Positions 34,044 to 45,905 of a stretch of DNA of 64,000 nucleotides are shown piece by piece. Source of the DNA: Lotus japonicus (lineage: Eukaryota > Streptophyta > Magnoliopsida > Fabales > Fabaceae). The number at the start of each line of letters is the position of its first letter. Position 1 is the stretch's first letter. A program made the translations under genes and the position numbers. The notes below the pieces were generated by a model. It was not told the DNA's origin and made no database searches. It was given only the letters and a program-made list of their open reading frames with translations. The stretch spans positions 71,224,732 to 71,288,731 of the forward strand of contig NC_080044.1 in the NCBI RefSeq assembly GCF_012489685.1. The letters are read 5' to 3'.

Positions 34044-34233
34044 TGTTGTGAATAAAGCGTAGCAAGTAAGAGAGAAAGGAGAAGAGAGATATGAGAAATA
34101 GTCTGATGGGGATGCTCTGCTAGGTGCAGACTCCCTTGTATTTATACTATTAGGTTTAGAGTGTTGAACAAGTATACATGTGGGTCTGGCCCATGGACTC
34201 CTAACTCTGATGGGCATCCAAATATTCATAACA
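34044..34233 (-). mobile_element. 3' LTR of a Copia element (190 bp)
   Basis: It starts TGTTGTGAATAAAGC and ends ATTCATAACA, so it has TG...CA ends. On the minus strand the polypurine tract CCAAGGGGGAG abuts it. A partial second copy lies at 39903-39991. Confidence 0.75.
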
Positions 34234-35340
34234 CTCCCCCTTGGATGACCATCCCTTAAGAATGTGCCTCATTAAAACCTTACTAGGAAAAACCCAGTGT
34301 GGGATAAAAACCTAGTGAAGGAAAAAGAGTACATCATTCTATAGTTCGTCTTTGTACATTGCCTTATTAAAAACCCTACCATGAAAAACCCAATGGGAAA
34401 AAACATGGTTAAGGAAAAAAGAGTACAATGCATTTTAATTGAGATCTTTGAGTCGACGAACTCTCATATTCTGCACAAGCTTTTCAAATGTTGTAGTTGG
34501 AAGAGCCTTCGTAAATAAGTTTTCCAAATTATCTCTTGAACGAACTTGTTGGATGTCTATGTCACCATTCTTTTGTAGATCATGAGTGAAGAAGAGCCTC
34601 GGTGATATTTGCTTTGTCCATCTCCCATGATGTATCCTTCTTTTGATTTGAGTAGTGCATGTAGTATTATCTTCATATATAGTTGTTGGCGGCATCTTTC
34701 AAGAGGACAAATCACCAATATCAAGTACGCATTGAATCACGTATCTCAGTCAAACGTATTCTCGTCTTGCCTCATGTAATGCTAATATTCCTGCAAGGTT
34801 AGCTGAGGTGGCTATCATAGTTTCTTTCACAGATCTCCATGAAATGGTTGTTCCTCCACATGTAAACAAGTAACCTGTTTGAGATATTTAGACAAATATC
34901 CAGCATCTGCATAACCAATTAGATCAAGCTTGGACACAGAGGGGAAAAATAAACTCATATCCATTGTGCCTTTAAGATAACGAAAGACTTGTTTTATTCC
35001 ATTTCAATGTCTTCGTGTAGGTGAAGAACTATATCTTGCTAATAAGTTAATAGCAAATGATATATCAAGTCGAGTATGACTAGCAAGATACATTAATGCT
35101 CTGATAGACTAAGATATGGTACTTCAGGACCAAGTAATTCTTCATTCTTTTCTCAAGGTCTAAAATGATCTTTATTTACATTTAATGACCTTAAAATCAA
35201 TAGAGTACACAATGGACATGATTTGTCCATATAGAATCCTTTTAGTACCTTTGCAATATAAGTCCTTTGGTACATAAATACCTCATCCTTTAGATACTCA
35301 ATTGATAAGGCTAGACAAAAGTTTCATTCTCAACTCTTTT
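34234..35340 (-). pseudogene. Copia pol relic (RT / RNase H)
   Basis: The minus-strand frame 34695-34435 reads PTTIYEDNTTCTTQIK, FFTHDLQKNGDIDIQQVRS and NLENLFTKALPTTTFEKLV, the C-terminal RNase H end of Ty1/copia polyprotein. Upstream (to about 35300), broken frames read LIGYADAGYL, LASHTRLDISFAINLLARYS and RHWNGIKQVFRYLKGT of the RT-RNase H part. Many stops; not functional. Confidence 0.8.
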
Positions 35341-38300
35341 ATCTCAAATTCTTTCTTTAGCAAATCTACAGCTTTTGTGAGCTCTTCTAGAGTCTCAATA
35401 AATCATTGTCATAAACATTAATTATGACATAAACAATCTCATATCTCATCATAAATATGCATGAGTTTGTTGGGTCATTTTGTGACCGTCCTTAAGAAAA
35501 TAATCATCTAGATTGCCTCAATCTAGTAATTTGTTCATTGTTGAGAACATGAATTGTGTGCTTTAGGCATCTTACAATCTTCAAGGAGTTTTATAGAGAT
35601 ATCAATCTCAAGTGAGCCATACCAATAAGTTGTAACTCCAAGTATCCACCACGATTGTCACTTGTTTGTCTTAAATATGACAACATTATTTCACTTTACT
35701 ACAAAGACTCTTTAAGCCTTATCGTCTTTATACCTTTAGGGTATAGATATGAGGTCCAAAGACCTTTAAATTCAGCAAATGAATTGCTTCTTTCTATTTA
35801 TGGTCAATCACACCCATTCATTTTCGGGTTCAAGATTCTCGCACATATTTCTATTATTGAGCGCTACTTCATCATGTCGACAATTCTTCATGTTCTTGGT
35901 TCCTTGTGTTAACTTGTAGAGACATAATCATATGAGATCTCTTAAATAAATAATTACAGGTACCTGAACCTCTTCAGGAGGAATACACATTTTTGTAGTC
36001 TCTACACTTTTCAAGATAGTTTGCCTCCTCAACAAGACCATCATCCTTCTCTAGGATATATATTTTTGAACCAAGTTTTAGGCATGCATTAACCTAATAA
36101 TAATGACAAATTTTCCAACTGGGATATCAAGTTAGAGAAGGGTATTTGCAGCATATAAGGAATTTAATAATTCCTTTTAGGTCAGAGAATGCATCTTTTG
36201 AACTTCTGGTTCATAGTGCGAGTATACATATGCATTCTTTACAAATTTTCAGAGCTGCTTAATTTCCTCTCCCTCCAATGCTGAGATACAACAAGTAAGA
36301 TATAAAATATATATCGGTACTGGCTCAAATTGATTACATAATCTCAGCTTTCCTTGTGGTCCCACCTTAGTGCGTTGTGTTGGAGCGATTCAAAATATAT
36401 AACGCACATTGAAAATTCTTAGATGAGAGATATTAGGTTCCTGACCATGAACCGATTGCAATGGGGAGAATTCTAATGAATTGTTGGCTTGATGCGTGTC
36501 AATGCTGCTAATTGCAATATCACATGTCCATAAATAAGGATATTTGTTCTCATATGTAATTGTCTAGCTATAAATATGAGGCATTTAATTAAACAAATCA
36601 GCTAGATAATTTGAATACGAACATGTGCAACTAGATATTCAAAATCATGTCATTTACCAACTTGATCAAGGTTGGAATTTTCACTCTATCAATATTGAGA
36701 GTTGATGACATATATTTGGTCATTTAGTCGAGGCATCGATAAATTTATGAAATACTTAAATGACTCATAAAAAGAGTGAATACGTGCACATGTATCGCAT
36801 CTAATATACTCAAGAGTATGCGGGATTCAAACCCATATATTTTACCAATTATTAATTGGTAATGAGAACAAGATATAAGAATTCATTATATTGAAGAATC
36901 TTTAGGTTCTTCGATGGGTACTCATATGAATTCATATACTTTCGCATCATAAGACTCGGGATGGTCTAACCGGTCATGCATGCCAATCACATTCAATTTG
37001 TTCCATATATAGAACTTTATCATTCAAAATAATACTTCAATGTTTGAAGTAAAATTTTCTGGCATTTTAAATCCTTCAAGGATTTTGATATTTTCAACCC
37101 ATAGTTTATCGTTACATCAATTAGATGTAAATAAAGTCCTTCAAGACTTTCAAATTAATAAGGAATATGTGTACATGACAATTGTGTCACAAGATGAGTA
37201 TTACATCTCATAATTTCCTTTAACTCATATCCATCGCATGGAAAACGCAATAGGTTTGACATATTTACATGTTTGGATTACTACCGATCAAAGCAATATC
37301 TAACAACCGTTTTTATATTGCTCCTTATTTTTCTATACTTTGATATCAATTTAGGGGAATATAAAGGGAGCAGAAAGCATGAGATCATGCGCCAATGTGA
37401 GACTCTAACTCACACTTCAATTCTCAACATTCTCCCCCTAAGTGTGAGTCACAACCATATTATTATGCTCCTCCTCAACAAACTATTAGCAATTGCACTG
37501 CAATTCGCTTCATCACCGTGTCAATAGGACATGTTGTCTGACCACCACATTGTGTCAAGAAGACTTTCGATATGAGGAGTCATTATCATGGTCACATCAA
37601 CCATTAATTCAAATACCATTTTTAGGATTGCAACCGCATCTGGGGTTGTTTCTTCAAAAAAAAATATAAGATTATTGATCAATAGATCTTTTCAAGAGTG
37701 TCAATGATCCATTTTAAGATATTGCTTTGAAATTTCATAGGCTTCTTCTAGAGAGCCACCACAAAAGTTTCATTTCATGAAACAATACCATATATGTCAT
37801 TGAATGTCCTTCAGGGACATTTGACCATGCGCTGATCTAAATGATCACAACTTTTGCCATGTTTGTTGAAATATTCACTTCAGAAAATATCTCAATCCTT
37901 CCTTAATATAGCTACTTCTGTAGCTTACATGATAGACACATGTCTTTCAATCAACTTGATCATTTATAATGATAACGATATAGTTCTTCAGGAACTACAA
38001 TATAAATATTGACAAAAGACTATAGAGTCTTCTTCTTTTGTTTATTTCAAAAGGCTAAGTTTGTTTAACTATTCCTTTATGATACAAGAAGGAAGTCCAA
38101 ATATATGTAAATAAATTTGTTTATAAATAACTAAAATAATTTTATCACAAACCCATAGATTTATTCCTAAAATACTATGTTCATGATCTCATAAATATTT
38201 ACACATATTAAAAAAACTTCAAATTCTAATTTTATTAAGAGTCCCAAAATCAATTGATATTAGATTAACTCTTCCCATATTATCTAGCCATAAATCAAGC

Positions 38301-38940
38301 TTTGCAATGTTCTGCATTTTTACTAAAAAAAATTAATCAGTTATTATAATGAAAAGACTGGAAAAAGCACAACTCATGTAAATTTTTATTTATTTATTTA
38401 GGAACCGTATCCAATTTATTGAAGATAAAAATAAACTCATCATGATCATATCTCTTTTAAATATATATATATATAATTTGAATTGAATTTAAATTGATTA
38501 TAACAGAAATTAAATGTATGATTATATAAGCATAAAATTTTCATGGAGATAGAAAAAACTGATATTGACACCAATAAAAATACAACCGTGATCTAAATTT
38601 TTTTTAATTAGAAGATAGTATTTCACAAATCAATTATCATAAGAGAATTTATGTAACAAATCATATGAAAAGTAGTAAATTCAATAAAGAGATCAATTTA
38701 ATAATATAATATATTTTATGAATCTTTTCTTGATCTCTTCTCATTATGATATATCTCATGACCTTTCTTTATCTCTTCCACTTCAGGTGGCAAGATTCAA
38801 TAATATTTCATTCACATCAAGGAAGGAATGAAGAATGATCAAGTCAACTAAATCATAGAGTAATTTCTCTCAAACGTATCCAATAAATCGATTGAATCTT
38901 TTTGGGATTTAATATTCATATAAATTTCTATTTCTCCAAG
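35341..38940 (-). mobile_element. decayed Copia internal region, with a second LTR-like end
   Basis: AT-rich and largely unreadable. Near 37360-37430 the minus strand shows a polypurine tract (cttagggggagaa) directly followed by TGTTGAGAATTG, which looks like the 3'-LTR start of a different Copia element. No intact gag, protease or integrase frame was found. Open frames here (35655-35912, 37273-37527) are probably chance. Confidence 0.45.
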
Positions 38941-38954
38941 AACTGTTCTTTGTG

Positions 38955-39745
38955 TATTCATGCTATGGTACTTCTGGACTCATAGCTCAAAGAGAACATA
39001 TCTCAATACAATTCTTATGGATTCGTAGGATACAAATCTTCATGATTCATATTTTAAAAATTCTACTACGGTACTTCCAGACTCGTAGGTTACAAATCTT
39101 CAGGATTCGTATTGTAAAAATCAACTACGGTACTTCTGGACTCGTAGGCTATTGAATCTTCATGATTCATTCAAAATAATTAAACTACAATGCTTCTGGA
39201 TTGTAGGCTATGAATCTTCATGATTCTTTCAAAATAATTCAACTATAGTTCTTCCGGACTGTAAGGCTATGAATCTTCCTGATTCATGCAAAATAATTCA
39301 ATTACAGTACTTCTGGACTGTAAGGCTATGAATCTTCCTGATTCATGCATAATAATTCAATTACAGTGCTTCTGGACTGTAAGGCTATGAATCTTCCTGA
39401 TTCATGCATAATAATTCAATTACAGTACTTCTAGACTGTAAGGCTATGAATCTTCCTGATTCATGCATAATAATTCAATTAAAGTGCTTCTGGACTGTAA
39501 GGCTATGAATCTTCATGATTCATACAAAATAATTCAATTACAGTACTTCTGGACTGTAAGGCTATGAATCAATCGTTCTGATTCATGCATAATAATTCAA
39601 TTACAATACTTATGGACTGTAAGGCTATGAATCAATCATCCTGATTCATGCATGATAATTCAATTACAGTGCTTTTAGACTGTAAGGCTATGAATCTTCC
39701 TGATTCATGCATAAAAAATTGGTACTTTTGGATTCATAGTTATGA
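38955..39745. repeat. 59-bp minisatellite in the Copia leader
   Basis: About 13 tandem copies of a unit with 'cttctggactgtaaggctatgaatctt' and 'gattcatgcataataattcaatta' phrases. The later copies (39240-39720) are most alike; the first are diverged. Two copies carry an extra 'aatc'. The unit is not a multiple of 3 and has no spacers, so it is not coding and not CRISPR. Confidence 0.85.
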
Positions 39746-39887
39746 ATCACTATAAAAGAAAAATAAATGATTTGTAGAAGAAGAAAGAAGAGAGAAGATA
39801 AAAAATAAAAATTATAACCTTCCACATGGATGTGGTACTTACTCGCTTGAAAGAGAATTGGAAGAACTTAGGAATTCTGGAGAGACG

Positions 39888-40029
39888 ATCGTGCTGATAA
39901 CGTGTTGTGAATAAAGCGTAGCAAGTAAGAGAGAAAGGAGAAGAGAGATATGAGAAATAGTCTGATGGGGATGCTCTGCTAGGTGCAGACTTCACATCGT
40001 GCTGATAACGTGTTGTGAATAAAGCGTAG
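39888..40029 (-). mobile_element. rearranged 5' LTR / primer-binding-site end of the Copia element
   Basis: A partial LTR (39903-39991) is preceded by the PBS-like 'tcgtgctgataacg' (39888 on). The same PBS plus the first 19 bases of the LTR are repeated at 39996-40029 before the flanking DNA. On the minus strand this is LTR end, PBS, partial LTR, PBS, internal region. Confidence 0.65.
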
Positions 40030-40176
40030 AATAATTGAAATTTAAATTTTGATACATTGGGCGGCACACTAAAGAGAGATATTCCAAAATTTTAGCTAAA
40101 TTTACAAAGTATAACAAAATTGTAAATTTCAAAAAAAAATTGTTATCTAATAAGGAGAGATAGCTAGCTAAATTTT

Positions 40177-40375
40177 CAGATTTTGTATTCAAAATTCAAA
40201 ATTTTTAAGTTAAAACCATCATTCTCGATGGTTGTTAAGTAGTTTACTTCTCACCTTTAAGTTTTTTTTTCAATATTATCAGATTTTGTATTCAAAATTC
40301 AAAGTTTTTAAGTTAAAACCATCATTCTCGATGGTTGTTACGTAGTTTATTTCTCAATTTTAAGTTTCTTTTTCA
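40177..40375. repeat. tandem duplication of about 100 bp
   Basis: 'cagattttgtattcaaaattcaaa' and 'gttaaaaccatcattctcgatgg' occur in the same order starting at 40177 and 40280. It lies in the 5' part of the Helitron. Confidence 0.75.
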
Positions 40376-40850
40376 AATTTTCAAAAAGAATAGGTTTAGT
40401 GTATGTTTAATCAAAGTTTCATATTGATTATTTGTTGAATTTTATTTGATTGATATGTGTCCATTATTTCAGAAGCTCTGTATGACTGACACGTAAGATT
40501 GTTATGAGTCTTAAACTATATAGTATTAGATTAGATTAGATTAATTTCTAATGTTTATCAATGACTCAAATTATATTTGTTATAATCTTTTTAAGAAATT
40601 TACTTTTATATTAACCCTCTTAAAATCACTTAGGTTTGTCCCACAAGTGTTATAATATTTCTTTTGACTTTTTACTCTTTACCGCTACTATAGAACTGAT
40701 ATTTGGGCTCTTATGATTTCTAAGGGCGTCCCACTTGGAGGCCACCAGGGACAGTCTTGCAAAATAGTAATTTGGCCTTGATAGTTGGAATAACCTTTGG
40801 TTTCCATCCATCCCTCAACGATCTCTAGCCACGAGCTTAAAATTATACCA
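40376..40850. other. AT-rich DNA at the Helitron edge
   Basis: No gene is supported. A minus-strand frame at 40688-40948 has no recognisable motif. Confidence 0.35.
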
Positions 40851-41199
40851 TAAATGGATAGTGGGTGATGGAGGCATATATATGATTGGCTATGGTAGGA
40901 GGAAAAAATCGTGGGACGTGATTTACTTGCTGTAAATAAAAATGGCAACCCCTTTTTATTTGCAATGAACGTCGCTCCATACGTATTCTACAAACTATGA
41001 AACTTGCTTTGCAAGTTTTGTTTCCCTTTAATTTAAATTCAAAATAGAAGTAAATCAAAAAAAAAGGAAAATCGTAAACCGCAATCAATCAAGCAATATA
41101 CTCCTACATTAGAGAAAATCTTCCTTTGAAACGGTGAGCCTATAAGTACTGGAGGAGTGTGCTAAGCTAACCCTATGACATTTGAAAACCAGAGCAAAA
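40851..41199 (+). promoter_or_regulatory. upstream region and TATA box of serpin S3
   Basis: 'gatagtgggtgatggaggcat' near 40857 and 'cttgctttg.aagtt' near 41003 are shared with S2. TATAAGTA lies at 41141-41148, within 'gagcctataagtactgga'. Confidence 0.55.
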
Positions 41200-42535
41200 A
41201 TGGCGCTCCAAAAATCAACCAGGTGCCAAGAAGATGTTGCTCTCAGCTTCACAAAGCGTTTGTTCTCAACACAAGCATATCAGAAGAAGAACATCGTCTT
41301 TTCACCCTTGTCTCTTCACGTTGCTCTCAGCGTCATCGCCGCTGGTGCACAAGGCCGCACACTTGACGAGCTTCTTTCCTTCCTCCGATCCGACTCCGTT
41401 GACCATCTCAACACCTTCTTCTCTCAGGTCGTCTCCGCCGTCTTCTCCGACAACGATGATGCTGCTACTCCTCCTTCACATCATCTGTCATTTGCCAATG
41501 GAATGTGGGTTGATAAGTCGCTTTCCCTGACTCATTCTTTCAAACAACTTGTGGCCACTCATTACAAAGCCACTCTCGATTCCCTTGATTTCTGGAACAA
41601 GGTACTATCACGAACATCTTAACAAATCCTTCTATTAAATTGTTTATGAAAAGAAATACTGATTTTGATTATTTTATGTGGTTTCGAAGGCTGATGAGGT
41701 ATGTGACGAAGTGAATTCATGGGTTGAAAAAGAGACTAATGGCCTTATTAAAGAGCTTCTTCCTCGCGGTGCAGTGAAAAAAAAAACCAGACTTATCTTT
41801 GCAAATGCACTGCACTTCAAGGGTGAGTGGGAACACAAGTTTGATGCTTCATTGACATCCCCTTCGTATTTTTACCTCCTTAATGGCACATCAGTCCGGG
41901 TTCAATTCATGTTGCACCACGGTCAGCAGTATATTAGGGCTTTTGATGGCTTCAAAATCCTCCGTCTTCCTTATAAGCAAGGTGCTGACAAAAGACGTCA
42001 GTTTTCCATGTACATTTTACTTCCCAATGCCAAATACGGACTTTCATCTTTAATAGAAAAGATGGCTTCACAATCTGGTTTCTTGGAAGGCAAGCTTCCT
42101 TAGGAAAAAGTAAGTGTTAATTCCTTTAGGATTCCAAGATTTGATATATCTTTTACATTTGAAGCATCTGATGTGCTGAAGGAGTCGGGAGTGGTTTCGC
42201 CTTTCTCCCAAGGACATGCAGATTTTACAAAAATAGTGAAGGTGAACACTCCTTTGGATGAATTATACGTGGAAGGCATAACCCAGAAAGCTTTCATTAA
42301 GGTGCATGAAGAAGGCACCGAAGCTGCAGCAGCCACCGAGATGCGTTTTCTAGGAGGTGGTCCACCACCGGGTATACAGTTTATAGCTGACCATCCTTTC
42401 CTCTTCTTGATCAGAGAAGATTTCTCTGGAACAATCGTCTTTGTTGGGCAGGTGCTCAACCCTCTTGGTGGAGCAAATGGAACAACCATACCTGTGAAGG
42501 TTAGCAATCTCAATATATCTGTTTGTATTTTGTAA
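41200..42535 (+). pseudogene. serpin S3, one premature stop
   Basis: Exon 1 (41200-41601) and exon 2 (41690-42535) keep the serpin intron and frame, with hinge HEEGTEAAAAT, loop EMRFLGGGPPPG and FIADHPFLFLIREDFSGTI. A TAG at 42101-42103 replaces the CAG codon found in S1, S2 and S5 (EGKLPQ), so translation would stop near residue 272, before the reactive loop. Everything downstream remains open, which indicates a recent loss or a sequencing error. Without the stop the product would be 415 residues. Confidence 0.85.
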
Positions 42536-43351
42536 TTAGGATTGTTCATGATTTTCTTTACTATGCTGTAATGGAATAGTTTAAAACATTGGAAATGTTA
42601 GAGCATTTAGTGACCGATTTGGCGGTCACTAGAGGACTGTTTTCTTGTAGTGTTAGTGTCTGTTGAATTATTTGTTTTGTAGTCTAACAATCTGTTTTTT
42701 TAAAGGTACTTGATTAAGCCAATCTTGTTTCGCAGTAGCTCTGTAGTGTTTCGCTCATTACTACTTTTTTTTTATTATGTGATAGTGTCGCTGTTGACAG
42801 ATGACACAAATACACGAGTTTCTCAATTGTCATTAAATTGGGAAAAGAAAAATCATTTGGAGCAAACATGTTCTATTTCCTATTTCTTGTTTTACTTTTA
42901 ATTACATAAGGCTAAGTATGATGTTGGAAAATTTTATGAGAATGTTTGTGTGGTACGTATGATGTTGGTTTTGTATCTCTAGCAAACCTTGAATGCCACT
43001 CATGGAGGATTTTACTGCATTTTGTATAATGAACAAATAAATAATTCTCCTACCTGTTTGAAACTTGACTTCTACTCTGTGGCATTTCCTTTTCCCATTT
43101 TTTTTGTCTTGCATAGATTCTTTTTTAGAATTATATGTAAAGGCACCCAGAGAGAGGAGAGAGTTTAGATCTTAGTTCATTGGATTTTGACTTGCATAGA
43201 TTCTTTTTTTGGATTTTGACATCCGCGAGTACTATTCCAGGTTTAGCATTATGTTTAGTGTTGCATTACTGTATCGTCAATATACTGCAAGTATAATTTC
43301 ATTTTGTTGTGTTTAAGCATTTGAGTTACTCTTACACTTCAAATGTTTTAG
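42536..43351. other. S3 3' flank fused to acidic-gene intron relic
   Basis: Parallel to 20895-21776 after S1, including 'ggctaagtatgatgttgg' and 'gagagagtttagatcttagttcattgg'. No gene. Confidence 0.6.
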
Positions 43352-43560
43352 GAGGATTTGGGAACGAAAAAGCGGTCTGGCCCGGTAGACCATGCTGAGA
43401 GGTCGAAGAAAAAGTCTACTGACTTTGAATTAGGGAAGAATGGGGAGATGAAAGATGGCGAAGGTGATCATAAGGCTGAGGTTCCACTAAAGAGGAAGAG
43501 GACAAGTAAAAATGCTTAAGATGAGGATGAGGGAGATGAAGATGATAAGAGTCCTTGTTA
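43352..43560 (+). pseudogene. exon-2 relic R4 of the acidic gene
   Basis: It starts EDLGTKKRSGPVDHAERSKKK, then TDFELGKNGEMKDGEGDHK and AEVPLKRKRTSKNA-stop. Same variant as R1 and R6. The acceptor ttttag is kept. Confidence 0.75.
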
Positions 43561-44130
43561 AGACTAATAAAATAGGCATAGTGTGAAGGAAATATTAGTA
43601 AGTTCTGTGGTTAGTTTTTCTGTTAAGTTTAGCTTTCTTTTTCTGTTAGCAACTTGGCTTATCTGTTTACCATGGTCATTTTCATTTGTTTTGTGATCTG
43701 CTGCTTGAAATGTATCACAAATTAAGCAGCTTATGCTATGCAGTCCGTGCAAGTTTGGAATGTTATTGCAATTAATATTAATGTTCATTACTAACAAATG
43801 GTTATTAAATCCAAATGTTCAAATTAAGCAATCATTCTCTCAAAATGCAACATAGGGAGATAATAGTTTTGTCGATAATGGAAAAGAAAGAATGAACCAG
43901 CATAGGCAATGGATGATTTAACCAAAAATTCATCGTGAGTCATTTAGACACCCCTTCTTTAATTTGAATTTAAGAATTAAATTATAATGTAAAATGTCTA
44001 AATATTGACACACGTATGCAACAAATGGATAGTGGGAGAGGTATATGCTTGTCCATACGTATTCTATAGAGTAAACTTGCTTTGGAAGTTGATGCCCTCT
44101 AATAAAAATTCAATAGAGGAGTAAATAAAC
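43561..44130. other. intergenic between R4 and S4
   Basis: No gene. 'ctgcttgaaatgtatcacaaattaagcagctt' is shared with regions after R1 and R6. From 44020 the S2-like serpin upstream sequence appears in shortened form. Confidence 0.5.
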
Positions 44131-44164
44131 ATTGGTAATTAAAATCGTAAAATCAACACATTCA

Positions 44165-45354
44165 CCGTTGTCTCTTCATGTTGCTCTTAGCGTCATGGCT
44201 GCTGGTGCACAAGGCCGTACACTCCACGAGCTTCTTTCCTTCCTCCGATCTGACTCCTTCGACCATCTCAATACATTTTTCTCTCAGGTCGTCTTCGCTG
44301 TGTTCCCCTCCGACAATGACGCTGCTCCTTCACGTCACCTGTCCTTTGTCAATGGAATGTGGGTTGATAAATCCCTTTCCATTTACCATTCTTACAAACA
44401 ACTTGTGGCCACTCATTACAAGGCCACTCTAGCTTCAGTTGATTTTCTGACCAAGGCAATATCAATTTGCCACGAACATCCTAATTTTTTGTAGTTGAAC
44501 AACAAATGCTTGTTTATAAAATAATTATTAATTTTGATTTTGATGTGGTTTTAAAGGCTGATCAGGCATGCCATGAAGTGAATTCATGGGTTGAACAGGA
44601 AACTAATGGCCTTATTACCGAGTTGCTTCATCCCAGTGCAGTAAGCAAGTTCACTAGACTTATATTTGCAAATGCACTGCACTTCAAGGGTGAGTGGAAA
44701 CACAAGTTTGATGCTTCATTCACATACCCTTGTGATTTTCATCTCCTTGATGGCACATCAGTTAAGGTTCCCTGCATGACAACGTGCTATAGTCAGTATT
44801 ATATTAGGGCTTTTGATGATTTCAAAATCCTTGGTCTTCCATATAAACAAGGTACAAATAAAAAATGTCAGTTTTCCATGTACATTTTACTTCCAGACGC
44901 CAAAGATGGACATTCAGCTTTAATAGAAAAGATGGCTTCAGAGTCTGGTTTCTTTGAAGGCAAGCTACCTCGGCGAAAAATGGAAGTCCGGTACTTTATG
45001 ATTCCAAAATTCGATATTTCTTTTTCATTTGAAGCTTCTGAAGTGCTGAAGGAGAGCGGAGTTGTTTCACCTTTCTCTCAACCAGATGCAGATTTTACAA
45101 AAGTGGTGAAGGTGAATTCTCCTTTGGATGAATTATATGTGGAAAGCTTATTTCAAAAAGCTTTCATTAAGGTACATGAAAAAGGAACTGAAGCTGCAGC
45201 GGCCACAATTATGAATTTGAGAGGAGGAGGTGATCCACCACCGGGTTTAGATTTTGTAGCTAACCACCCATTTCTCTTCTTGATTAGAGAAAAATTCACA
45301 GGAACAATTCTCTTTGTTGGGCAGGTGCTCTGCCCTCTTCAAGGAGCAGATTGA
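44165..45354 (+). pseudogene. serpin S4, 5'-truncated
   Basis: Serpin homology starts abruptly at 'cacattcaccgttgtctcttcatg': the upstream motif 'aattaaaatcgtaaa' is joined directly to the FSPLSLHVALSV segment, so the TATA box, start codon and first 30 or so residues are deleted. Exon 1 ends at 44455 with a GC instead of GT donor; exon 2 is 44557-45354. It keeps [15 protein letters not shown], hinge HEKGTEAAAAT, loop IMNLRGGGDPPPG and FVANHPFLFLIREKFTGTI (Asn for Asp in the signature). The C-terminal half is still open, so the loss is not old. Confidence 0.85.
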
Positions 45355-45665
45355 GTACCCTTGCAGGTTAGCATTCTCAATATCTGATTGTATTTTTTTT
45401 ATTATGATTGTTCATGTTTTTCTTATTTACGCTGTAGTGGAATAGTTTAAAGCTTTGTTACTCGATATTTTCAGCAATTCAGGCTTATTATTATGACAAT
45501 CAATAGAATACGATCAAATAAGAAGTTTCTACTAAAAGAAAATATTGTCTTAAATTATATAAATCTAGTCAGTTGACTTAAAATTGTAGTTATCTATACT
45601 GCAAGTACAATTTCATTTTGTTATGTTTCAAGCATTTGATTTACTCTTATACAGAAAATGTTTAG
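45355..45665. other. S4 3' flank
   Basis: Non-coding. It resembles the S2 3' flank (ttactcgatattttcagcaattcaggcttatt). Confidence 0.5.
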
Positions 45666-45905
45666 GAGGATTGGGAATAGAATTCCTTGTTCGCCCTTTA
45701 TGCAATGCAGGGGAGTAGTAGACTAGGCTGTCTAGTATTTTGAACCAGTGGAGAATAGAGAAGAGGAAGATGAAGGGTAATGATGATGGTAAGCATGGGG
45801 CTACATCAAAGAGGAAGTTTTTTTTGGTCAGCACACCAAAGAGGAAGTGGTCAAGCAAAGATGATGAAAGACTCTGTATACGATATAGAGATGGGTTTTT
45901 AATTA
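45666..45905 (+). pseudogene. exon-2 relic R5 of the acidic gene, with a micro-insertion
   Basis: 'gaggattgggaatagaattccttgttcgccctttatgcaatgcag' corresponds to EDLGTEYLVRPLGNA with a one-base loss. Later 'catcaaagaggaagt' is interrupted by the micro-insertion at 45807-45848. Confidence 0.7.
45807..45848. repeat. micro-insertion with 12-bp direct repeats in relic R5
   Basis: caaagaggaagt (45807-45818, 45837-45848) flanks tttttttggtcagcacac (18 bp). All paralogous relics and both genes read this stretch (caaagaggaag) only once, so the empty site is known. The minus strand reads GTGTGCTGACC then A-run. Confidence 0.85.

Larger units (their letters stand above)
30181..40530 (-). mobile_element. 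probable Helitron (decayed), carrying a Copia insertion
   Basis: On the minus strand the 3' end is a hairpin CCGTGCG-A-CGCACGG (30194-30208) ten bases before CTAG at 30181-30184, followed by T, the Helitron terminus rule. Inside, on the same strand, are a replication protein A relic and Helitron helicase relics. A candidate 5' end TCTAATACTATAT begins at 40530, preceded by A, which would give the A|T insertion site. The 3' end and gene content are good evidence; the 5' end is tentative because 'tagatta' repeats allow three registers. Confidence 0.6.

Noticed and set aside
38955..39745. CRISPR-like array
   Set aside because: Units are contiguous without unique spacers, diverged, and in a plant retroelement leader.
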